64,000 bases of DNA from Symsagittifera roscoffensis (Eukaryota > Xenacoelomorpha > Acoela > Convolutidae). The notes beneath the pieces were generated by a model that was given only the letters and a program-made list of their open reading frames with translations, had not been told where the DNA came from and did no database searches. Shown one piece after another: positions 54,910 to 64,000 of the stretch. The position numbers were made by a program, and so were the translations under genes. Each line of letters starts with the position of its first letter. Position 1 is the first letter of the stretch. Where the stretch lies: the NCBI RefSeq assembly GCF_963678635.1, contig NC_087063.1, positions 20,218,701-20,282,700 of the forward strand, in the 5' to 3' direction.

Positions 54910-56520
54910 TTAGTATTTATTCGAGAGCAAAACCTTCCTTTCAGCTCCATTTCTCACCCAAGTAATTGAATTTTTTGAGGGCTTTAATTGAAAATGCAAG
55001 GCAGGCGACTTTTTTAGGGGTTTCTTTAAAATTGGAATGACATTTAGCCTATGACAATTACAAGAACTCAATTTCCAAAAAAATGATTGCTAAAAAAATA
55101 ATTTGAAATCTGCTCATGCAGTAAATTCTTCAACAAAACTCTTAGATCCGGCTAAAAGTTTCTTCAAATTTATGCGTAAGAACGCACAAAATTTTAGTTG
55201 AAAGCTGGTAAGGAGACCGAAAATTCCAGTCCCAAGCCAGCCCTGGCCATCTCTCCTTTCCGATTTGGGCTCTTCAAAACTCTGGTTAACAGCAGTCGGT
55301 CTTTTTTTGTCTTTCTCTACTCGAACAAAATTTTGCTCAGCTTATTTTGGCATTTATTCAAAGAACAATATCAGAAAGCTTAAATTAGAAACAATTAATA
55401 CCAATATAGGAAACAATTTAATTTAACTACAAAAATCATACAAATTTCTTATCCGTGACTATGCAAACATGGCGATACACATCTGGTATCTTCTATATAA
55501 TTCTATGCGTTTTAATTTGACCCTTATGCGTATTTGTTTAGAACCCGATTTTTCTGCTGTCATTTCAATTATTCGATGTTGAAATTATAGCTAATAACAA
55601 ATTCAATGTTTTAAGACTTATTAAAAAATCTAAAGCTTTTAGGAAAGCAATTCTACTTTATATTTTGTCCAACGTAGAATTACCTGCCCATCAAAGCAAA
55701 AAAAACTTGTGCAATGAATTAGACAATAAATCTCGATTAATAAAAATAAAATCTTTATAAACGCAAAAAACTGTGTCAGTCATAACCATAACACTTACAC
55801 AAACCAAACTTATTGATATTTATAACACGCGGTACTTTTCGGACTTTACTCTGAAGTATCAGGGGTCAAATTAAATCGAAAATTTTGTAGCAAAGGATGG
55901 CAGTCATAACATTCACTCCCCAAATGAAAAACGACCATTGCTATGAATATTCTGTCACAAAATAATATTATCTAACTAAACAAATTCAACGTTAAAGTTT
56001 CTGCGATACAAATGTTCGATCGTATATTAGTTTCACGGAAAATGATTTTAATTTTTCTAAGAAACAAGCACATACACGGATCAACTCGTATTGTATAAAT
56101 CATCTTAATCTTCATGTCCTATCAAGAGTAATAATGTACAGCCGTATGAGTCGTACTCAATATAGTTGTTATGAGTCGTACCAACAGAGCTTTTAAAAAA
56201 GCGAAATAGAAAAATAGAATCGAGGTGTTTACTGCAAAATGAGCGAGTCATGACATGACGTATCAAAAATGAGTTTCAGGTAAATCCAGTTGCAAATGCT
56301 TTATCAACTTGTTTTGACGAAGTTTTTCCCAAATCAAAAACTGAAACTAAAAGGTTGTAAAACTAAAAATTGATTGTTCAAAAGTTGTTCATTTTTGTAT
56401 ACAGCAAAATTTAAATTTCTTTTCAGATTTTTTAGGAATCTTCTATTTTTTTAGAGTTTAAACTTCAGTATTATCAGTTTTTTTCATGCAAAACACTCGC
56501 AACTGGATTTGGTCTTTTAA
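54910..56520. other. No gene recognised
   Basis: AT-rich stretch, short ORFs only; nothing resembling a splice-bounded exon or known repeat was noticed. Confidence 0.4.
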
Positions 56521-56541
56521 CGTCTCAGTGGAAATGACAAA

Positions 56542-56688
56542 ATGATGAAGTTCGGTTCATCTATCTGTCTAGTCCTGATCCTGCTGACGACGTTAGTTTC
56601 TGCTGTGCTGGTTGCATTCCAGGTCCACGGGCAGGCACTGGCGGCGGATTCGGAGTGTTTATGTAGCCGCCTTGTGCTGCAGAGTTAG
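56542..56688 (+). CDS. Possible small secreted peptide (signal-peptide ORF)
   Basis: 48 codons starting MMKFGSSICLVLILLTTLVS. Residues 8-25 are strongly hydrophobic, with a plausible signal cleavage after VHGQA; the remainder (LAADSECLCSRLVLQS) has two Cys. An acceptor-like tcttttaacgtctcag ends at 56528, 13 bases before the ATG. The region is notably GC-richer than its flanks. The opposite strand also has an open proline-rich exon-like frame here (NTPNPPPVPARGPG), so either strand may be the coding one; the plus strand is slightly preferred. No family is recognised. Confidence 0.35.
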   Translation: MMKFGSSICLVLILLTTLVSAVLVAFQVHGQALAADSECLCSRLVLQS

Positions 56689-57204
56689 CTGCTGAAACAT
56701 TTCAAGCATTGATGACTTTTTACCATCTGTATTAAATAATCTTTGAAACGAATATACATTTTTAACATAAATTTCCGGATTGGATGTTTCCCAAGTTTCC
56801 CGATGCAAACGTAAAACATCATAAGCGATCAGATTAAGATTAAAAATTTCTAACACAAAATTGCAGTCCTTTTCTTTGCATGTCAGGGAGGAAAAGTTCA
56901 TTAGTCCAAAACCCTATACCCAATGGAGACCTTTCAAAACTTTTGATTTAACATTCACCATAGTCTCTGCAGAATTAATATTGAAGTTTAAGATAAGGGC
57001 CATTTTTTGTATTAAATACAGCTGAAAGTGGAGTTAATATTAATGAGCAGAAAGGTAAGAAGAGTTATGCGCTGCAAGCCAAAAGGTCAAGTTTAACAAC
57101 AGTCGTATGTAATGAAGAAAGATCAGATACTGATAAGAATTTAAAAACCGAAACAAAAACCATCAAAATGAAATTGGAAAATAATTTTTTTATTTAATTT
57201 ATCA

Positions 57205-57665
57205 AAAAACATAGGCAACAGACAAATTAAAAGTGTCAATGAACTCTTTGGAGACCGCGAAATGATTGAGTTTTTTTGAAAAATTTAACTTTTTCCTAGA
57301 AAAATTCAACTACGTTTCGTAGAAAAACAACCTACGACCGTAAAAGCTCTTAAAATTTTCAGAATCTTTTATGATTCACACACAGCCAATTTGAAAAAGT
57401 GGGATCAATAGATTACTTTTTTTATTCCTTTGCGAATTCTGTAAATAAAAATTCATTTTAGAAACAATTCAATCATGTTTTTTTAACGCCATTTGAACTT
57501 TCGTTATTCGAGATCATAATTTTTCAGTAAATCAACGTGAATTTAACTTCAAAAGTCAAACCAGGGACAACCTAATTTGAGAGCATACAGCTTTTATATA
57601 GTTTTTGTTGAAAAAATCAACGCAACTTTATATACTTAGCGTCTTCACTACGTTCATTGACACGT
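57205..57665 (+). repeat. MITE-like repeat M, second copy
   Basis: Starts acataggcaacagacaaa, then agtgtcaatgaact; ends cttcactacgttcattgacac. The same order of internal words as 54332-54805. Further partial copies lie at about 4721-5118, 7848-8020, 11690-11840, 54810-54910 and 61062-61205. Confidence 0.75.
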
Positions 57666-58027
57666 TCAAGATGCAACAATTCAGTTAAACAGGCCAGCAC
57701 AAATTTTTTTACAGTCCTTAACAGTCAACATTAACTCTGAAAAAATCTTAAAAATTTCAAAATACATCGACACTGAAAAAAAAAAACAAGTTCTTTTAAA
57801 TGAAGAATCGATGTCGCAGAAGTATGACAACTGTTACACACATTTTTTTGGTATGAACAATTGGAGCGTCTCCATAAATGAAACCATTCTATTGGCTACG
57901 AATTTGTGCATAGACTTCGCGCCAACTGACTCGACACTACATAAATCTGGTTCGTTAAAAAGATACTACGATTAGCAGCAATGATTATGAAAAAAGCTCA
58001 ATCTGGTTTAGAGTCAGGTCGTGGCAT

Positions 58028-59571
58028 TTATTCAGAGGTGCTTCTGTGATCACTTCTATGAATCTTACTGTTCATTTCAACTCCACGCGGAGGCCTTTTA
58101 GGCGCCCGGTCCTTGGAGTTTAGGGATCCCAAGTTGACGTAATTAGAGGCTGTCTGGGTCTTTTGACGCCCCAGAGAGTCAATTTTGAACTGGTTAGATG
58201 GAGTCTTAGTTAGTGAGGATAACTCATTGTGCTCGCGGTTCAACGTGCTAGGTGAATGATCACCCGAACTCAAGGCTAAAATGCAGGACACCAAATATAA
58301 CTAAGGTTGTAAAAACAAGGCTCGTTTCAACTGCTATCGCTATAGGTTTAATAGCATTGATATGCGTTTGAGCCGACGTAGGGGAGGGGTACTAAAACCA
58401 AAAAACCACCCAAATGTTCCCATTGCACAGGAAATTTGAACCAATCTCCACATTAAAATCGAACTTTGAAATAAATTTAAAATAAGGGCTAGCTGAAAAG
58501 AACGCAAAACAAATAGACACCTACAACTGATCAACATTGTTAAGAATAAGAGTTTAACATCAAGAAAGCACATCTGCAGAGTTCTGCGGAATAATATGAA
58601 AGCACATCGAATGAAACAAGGATTTTAATCAAACACATCATATCAAATAACTAAATCATGACAGGCAAAATTAAAAAGTTTCCCAGGACAAAATCAAGGC
58701 ATTCCTGACCTGCTACATCAACCTAGCACTTTTTTGAAAACATATTTTAAAAAAAGAACAAGGCATTCGCGAACATTTTTCTGGCATACTGAACTTTGGC
58801 AAGGCCGACAACGATTTAGGATTACTATTTCTCATTTTACCATTTCGTTCAACAGCTACTTTCATTTTCTCATTAGCGATGGCTCGTTGCTTAGCCAAGT
58901 AGTTCCAGTCAATCGTGGAGTAGTTCGAGCTACTTTCTGCCGAGACCAAATTAGCGTAGCTTAATGGCGGATGCTCATTTTTGACTTCTTCAATTCCTTG
59001 TTTATTTCTTTCATCAATCAAAAGTGTTCCGGACGCTTCTTGATGAATGGGAGAGCTAAGTTCGATTCCAGTAATCATCTCGGGATCCGGACGAACAATT
59101 TCTTCAAAATCAACTGAACGACCGCGCTTATGTCGCGGCTTTATCGCTCGGTTTTGTACCAACTTTTCTTTAGATATTAATTCAGACTCGTCTATGTTCA
59201 CTTTTACGTCATCATTACGCAATCGTTTCACGTCATTGCGTAATACTTTCCCGCTAAGATTTTGTCCTGGTAGATTGCGAGACGCTGCGGTACATTCAAG
59301 GTTAACATTTAACAGCTATTCTCACAATAAATCTACAATATTCTCACTCGAAATTAGTTTGAGGAAAAAATAAGTGTTTTTGATGAATTATCAGTTATAA
59401 GGTGAAAAATCACGCTAAATTGCTATTCAACCAGCTAATTTTTCTACTCATGAAAATGCTAAAAAAGAGTAAGTTTTATCCAAACTATGAACTACTCACT
59501 GTGTTGCAAGCTTGAGTGAGCATCCTGACTTTGCACGTGATGTTGCTTTTGCGAGGGTGACGATTTATGAC
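58028..59571 (-). CDS. 3' exons of a putative receptor: cytoplasmic tail with YxxL/I motifs
   Basis: Three minus-strand exons with agreeing phases: 59571-59500 (acceptor GTGTTTAG, donor GTGAGT), 59315-58790 (donor GTATGC) and 58275-58028 (acceptor CATTTTAG, stop TAA). About 281 residues. The sequence is hydrophilic, without a membrane segment: KRGRSVDFEEIVRPDPE, then PPLSYANLV, SSNYSTIDWNYLAKQR, TASNYVNLGSL and APKRPPRGVE. LSYANL, SNYSTI and SNYVNL fit the S/I/V/L-x-Y-x-x-L/I pattern of tyrosine-based signalling motifs, and RAPKRPPRG could bind SH3 domains. I infer a receptor or adaptor tail. The extracellular and membrane exons were not found, and probably lie beyond 59.6 kb or outside the window. 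No family recognised. Confidence 0.55.
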
Positions 59572-59599
59572 CTAAACACGGGAACATTTACAAAATTGT

Positions 59600-60180
59600 T
59601 TAATTTTTATTTCTTCAAATAGCATGCATTAATTGAACTGGTACACCAAAAAAAAACAATTTTGGACCCAGCCAGCAGACTGGCAAAAATAATGAAATTA
59701 AAGAACCGAAAGAAGGTTGCTTAATTTTCACTTTCATCACAGAAAAAACGTGAAAACATTTTATGATTGATTATTTTTGATGGAAGCAACTCAAACTGAG
59801 GCAAAAAGTGAAAAATGTCATAACCAGATATAAATATCTCATAAACTGAATCAACATTTTTTCTTACGGCTAAAACAAATAACATGGCCGCGAAGTTGCA
59901 CTTCGCTAACAGAAGTAAAAAAAATAGCTCTAAAACGACAAAAATACACAAACAAGCTTTGAAAGAGAACTTAACAACACAACAACTGAACAACCAATTA
60001 CTGAAAAAATTAAATTCAGTATAATAGGGAAACCAATTGCATTATCTCAATTCAATATGGTAAGATTTTTTGACCGCATTGAAATTTACCGCACTTACAC
60101 AAGTCACCCTTATATGCGTTGTCCAATATAAAAGTGCAAACAAATCATCTACAATTTAGTCCAACAAAATGAAATATTCC
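59600..60180. other. Spacer upstream of the putative receptor exons
   Basis: No exon recognised. Contains the hairpin word gcgaagttgcacttcgc at 59890. The minus-strand ORF 59721-59993 has a hydrophobic run, but it spans that repeat and lacks splice support. Confidence 0.4.
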
Positions 60181-60185
60181 CATTT

Positions 60186-60985
60186 TTAACACAGAAGCGA
60201 AATTGCACTTCGCATACAAGCAAAAATATGACCGATAACGCTACTGGGGAAAACGAATGAGTAAAACTACAAAACTTCTTAAGTGACGCACGCCAATTAT
60301 GACGCATTCGCAGTACCAGTTACTTTGATACAAAAAAACTACCAACTAACTTGCCTCAATTTATACAGCAGTCTGTGGAGCAATAATAACGTGAAAAAAT
60401 TGAATGAGAAGATGATTTTTTTTAATTTGAGATTTTTTGTAAAAAACCATCCCCCACACGCCATATTAGGTACAAAGGGATAAGTTTCGCTCCTAGTAAC
60501 AAAGCAATTAGCAAATAAGCTTCCTTCAACCAACTTGAAACGATTTCTATGACGGATTAAATCTCCGCTAACGCGTTAATAGCGCGAAATATATCGCGCA
60601 AATGGCAATTTTTAAACCTCCATAACTTTACGAAAAATGATCATTGATCACAGGTGAAATAACTTTCCAAATTTGAGCTCAGTACAACAATAGTTTTTGA
60701 ATGATACAAAAAAGCCAGTCAAAAATGGCTAGTTAAAAAGTCGAAATTTGTCTGAAGAAAAAAAAACCACCCCGAGCACAAATATTTTGCAACTTTCGTT
60801 ACGAAAGTCGGAAGAATATTATTCTATGTGAATATCCTTAGTATTGGCTCTACTTAATAGCTGGTTATTGATCAAACTGAAATGAACACATTTTATCGCA
60901 ACAATATTTGCGTCACAACAATATTTGCGACTTAGGTTGAAAAAAGATAGTTCAAACTATAACAAGCATTGCTTGTGTAAACACT
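60186..60985 (+). repeat. Interspersed repeat N, copy 2
   Basis: Homologous to 53421-53990 in two blocks (60186-60370 and 60830-60985). The centre, 60370-60830, is not shared and may be an insertion here or a deletion in the other copy. Confidence 0.75.
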
Positions 60986-61763
60986 TTCTAATTAAGCAAT
61001 TCCCAAAGCTTAACGAAAACCAATCACAGGTTAAAAACTTTTTTTTATATTGGAGCTCAGGCCGTCCATATCTTCAAACATAGCCATCAGACAGTTGGAA
61101 AAGAGTCAATGAACGCATGTAAACGGAAAAAATCTCATCTTTGAAATATTAAATGGCTGTAAAGCTCTTTAAATTTCAAAAACTATTTATGATTGACACT
61201 ATTTTCATATACTTTAACCATTTAGCAACGGAGCATTGCCTTTGATTACTTTCACGCACACTTTATTTTTAGATATCAGATCAGCAACTAACACAACTTA
61301 GCTATTAGCGATTAAAACTTTGTCCTACAATGTGCGAATTATTTGAAAAAAGTCAAACTGTATAATAATACGCTCGCCTGTAACTATATTCCTCTTAAGA
61401 ACTAAAATCACATTTGTGCCATTTTTTGTGCGTTTTGCTATGAGAGAAAACACCAAAACTTAGAAATTTTGCAAATTAATCATAATGGAACTCATGTCTT
61501 AAATAGAAAAAAGGCAAAAGGAAATCAAAAGTTTTCAACTTTTGTTAGATTTGTTCGATAAGTTTCATTAACAAGGAAGCGCTAAACGCAGCTCCAAAAA
61601 TTTCCCCAGTAAAATTAAATTTGACACTACTTAAGCAAATTTAATCAGACAAACGTTGATCTCCCACTTTCCTCTTTCGAAATTAAGTTATCAAAAATAT
61701 CCAACCGGTTTTGCTCGACACTCAAATCGATTCTGACAATTTTTGTGCTACCTGATTTTGCAT

Positions 61764-62550
61764 GCAAGCTTATTTAAGCATAAACAATTTAATGGCTTAT
61801 GCTGCTGCTTTATTTTTTGCTAGTGTTGGGTTCCGTTTTATATGAAATGTATGAAAATAAATTATGAAAACGAGCGGGATTTGTTGTTTTTCGTTTTTTT
61901 TGCGACTCTTTGGAAAAATTTTGAACTTTTTGCAGAAACTTGCGTGTAAAATAAAATAAAAAAACTAAAACACCGGAATATAAAATTTCTCATAATTTTC
62001 AAATGTTCGGAACAATAAGACATAAATTATTTAAATCTTAACAAAATCGAAGACAAAAATCAACGGTAAAACACACAATTGAGCGAGAACATTTTCCTGA
62101 ACATGAAAACGAACAAGGATAGCCAGTTGCTGTGTAAGTGGTGTGGAAGGCTCCGACCAAATTCATAGAACAAATGTCTTATTTTTCAAATTAGTTTAGT
62201 TTTTTTTCTCCGGATGTGACGAGGGCACTAATCAAACGTGTAGAACGTTACTGAATAAGGCATAATCGATAATAGTTGCCAACAAAAACATGGGAGATAG
62301 CTGAGACGCATTTAAATATAGTATAGATTTAGATAGATAGATATATGTCAAAACTGGGGTTGTTTGAGAAAATGAAAGAACTCAAAGCAAACAGGTCAGA
62401 ATTCCCCGTACTGGAACTATTTTCATACAAATCCCATAAATTTGCATAAAATATTTTCAAACATTTACATATAAAACGGAACCTAACACTAGCCAAAAAT
62501 AAAGCAGAAGCATAAGCCATTAATTGGTTTATGCTTAAGTAAGCTTAAAA
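61764..62550. repeat. Foldback element with roughly 110 bp inverted arms
   Basis: The left arm from 61764 (aagcttatttaagcataaac, ggcttatgctgctgcttta, gttgggttccgttttatat) is repeated inverted at about 62440-62550 (tataaaacggaaccta, aaagcagaagcataagcc, tatgcttaagtaagctt). The arms enclose about 550 bases. No coding capacity. Such structures arise as foldback transposons or by inverted duplication. Confidence 0.82.
61941..62290 (+). repeat. Direct repeat U, copy 1 (part lies inside the foldback)
   Basis: Matches 62777-63100 in the same orientation: ggaacaataagacataaatt, ttttcctgaacatgaaaacg, gaaggctccgacca and gttactgaataaggcataa, with differences every few dozen bases. Confidence 0.88.
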
Positions 62551-62776
62551 AGGATTAATTTGAAATATACCAAAAATGCCACCAACTGAGCATTTTTTTC
62601 CTACTTAGATTAGAAAAAAATTCTTCGTAATAATACACTACGCTTCGCTTGCGTAAAACTAGTTCTACTCGACACTGAGAAAAGTTTTTCAAAGTAATTT
62701 TCAAGTCGTTCGAATCACTTTAATATGAAGTATCACTCCACCCATTTCGATGATTAATTGTGGTACCTGATTTCGC

Positions 62777-63100
62777 GCGTAAAATAAAATTAACAAGACA
62801 AAGATTTCCGAATGCAAAATTCCTCAAATGGTCGGAACAATAGGACATAATTTATATAAATCTTAACAAAATCAAAGACAGAAATCAACGGTAAAAAACA
62901 CGCTTGAGCAAGAAAATTTTCCTGAACATGAAAACGAACAAGGACAGCCGGTTCCTGTGCAAGTGGCACAGAAGGTTCCGACCACATTCATAGAAAAAAT
63001 GTCATTTTTCAATTTTTTTTCTTCGGGGTGTGATGAGAGCACTAATCGAATGTGTAGAACGTTACTGAACAAGGCATAATCGACAATAGTTGTCTACAAA
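62777..63100 (+). repeat. Direct repeat U, copy 2
   Basis: Second copy, about 836 bases downstream. Similarity extends upstream to ctcgacact (62667 and 61710) and a tacctgatttt word, where copy 1 is interrupted by the left foldback arm. The foldback arm therefore appears inserted into copy 1. Confidence 0.88.
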
Positions 63101-63109
63101 AATTGATCA

Positions 63110-64000
63110 CAGAGGCGAAGCGGAGCTTCGCACTTCTTTCGATGCCACAAACATGAGAAAGTCAATAAATTTTAAATGTTGAAAAAAACTAGGCGAACAA
63201 AAACTTTCATGTCTCGATAAAAAACAACTACGGGCCCCGCTAAAGCTGGAAGAGTGTGTTTGAAATTGAATGAATTTGTTACAATGATGCGGTACAAAGT
63301 GATTTTAAAAATTAGACTGCCAAAAAACCTTAGTTGTTTCTCTACTAAAATAAGTGAGAAGAGTAAGAAAGTTTGAGATAATCAATTTTCCCAAGGAGAT
63401 TAAATTCTCTCACAAAAAAAATAGAGAAGCGCCGCTTCTGCAGAAACAATTATCGCGACCCGCTCTTTCAATGGAACTTTTCATCTCAGAATTGATTGTG
63501 TCAATTTTTGAAGTAAAGAAAATTCAAAAAATGGTCGAAAGTTCTAGAAAACGTTCAAAAAACTTTCCAGAAACCATAAAGTTTTTCTGAAAAGAGCAGT
63601 TTATGGCCGCTTAAGCAGAGAAGATTTGCAAAGCATGGTTTCTCGATAGAACACAACCTGAGAATTGGACCGGTAGTTTTCGTGTAAAGTCAATAAGTTT
63701 TCAAAAACTGTCACAGATTCAGAACTTTGACTTGTTTGAAGGCCATAACTTTTTTCTAAAGCAAACTGGCCATAGCCAATTCTAAAGTTAGGCTTTTGAA
63801 ATCCAGTTCATTTAATAAAACCTATAATATCAGATTTGGGAGGGTAGTTTTCGAGAAAAGTCAAAAATTTTCAAAAAAAAAACGGTCACAAAATCAAAGT
63901 TTTTACTTTTCCAAGGGCCAAAACTTTTGGTTTGAAAAATTCGGGCGTATTCGCATAATCAAATGAGCTTCACGAAAGCCGTCATAAGAACTGAACCCAA
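63110..64000. other. End of window, no gene recognised
   Basis: Starts with the clearest hairpin word (gcgaagcggagcttcgc, 63115-63131). The rest is AT-rich with one 78-codon ORF (63354-63590) lacking recognisable content, and loose repetition of gtttttgagaaaagtcaa-like words at 63680 and 63855. Confidence 0.4.

Noticed and set aside
59721-59993. Hydrophobic minus-strand ORF as membrane exon of the putative receptor
   Set aside because: It spans the recurring hairpin repeat, has no supporting splice pair, and the hydrophobic run is explained by A/T-rich codons.
1-64000. CRISPR array or bacterial operon
   Set aside because: No short identical repeats with unique spacers; genes have introns and metazoan families, so prokaryotic origin is excluded.

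Overview
The window is animal nuclear DNA, very AT-rich, with standard GT-AG introns. Three recognised genes place it in Metazoa: a kexin/furin-type proprotein convertase, a GSTCD-type methyltransferase and a cytosolic CysRS with the eukaryotic C-terminal tail. Non-LTR retrotransposons, tRNA-derived SINEs, MITE-like repeats and a Penelope-like element fit an invertebrate. I cannot name the phylum. Several genes have a good 3' splice site only a few bases before the start ATG, which would fit spliced-leader trans-splicing or very short 5' UTR exons.

Layout. 1-4.37 kb: diverged tandem repeats (called R here) with a period near 1.06 kb. 5.2-18.6 kb, minus strand: a secreted subtilisin-like proprotein convertase (PCSK) gene of ten exon types. 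Its five central catalytic exons occur twice in tandem. The copy at 10.4-12.6 kb is open. The copy at 6.6-8.8 kb has decayed. More R repeat lies between and beyond the two copies. 20.9-23.7 kb, minus: CARS, two exons. 25.6-34.7 kb: a nearly perfect 4.5 kb tandem duplication, each copy carrying a satellite of about 16 units of roughly 155 bp. 35.4-39.8 kb, minus: intronless GPN3, a possible short 5' exon of an unknown gene, and intronless GSTCD.

40.4-46.5 kb: a broken partial GSTCD copy split by a roughly 5.3 kb minus-strand LINE and flanked by direct repeats. 46.5-48.8 kb, plus: a broken Penelope-like element with a zinc-finger insert, a GIY-YIG domain and a hammerhead-like 3' RNA motif. 49.2-51.7 kb: two more retroelement fragments. 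52-64 kb: mostly interspersed repeats and foldback structures, interrupted by three minus-strand exons (58.0-59.6 kb) that look like the cytoplasmic tail of a receptor with three YxxL/I motifs, and by a short signal-peptide ORF at 56.5 kb.

The recognised host genes serve separate functions: prohormone processing, tRNA charging, RNA polymerase assembly and a putative methyltransferase. The only hint of joint expression is the tight spacing between GSTCD and the small exon behind it. The most unusual features are the duplicated catalytic exon block of the convertase with its intron-derived repeat array, the recurring short hairpin motif, and the zinc-finger and ribozyme-like parts of the Penelope element.
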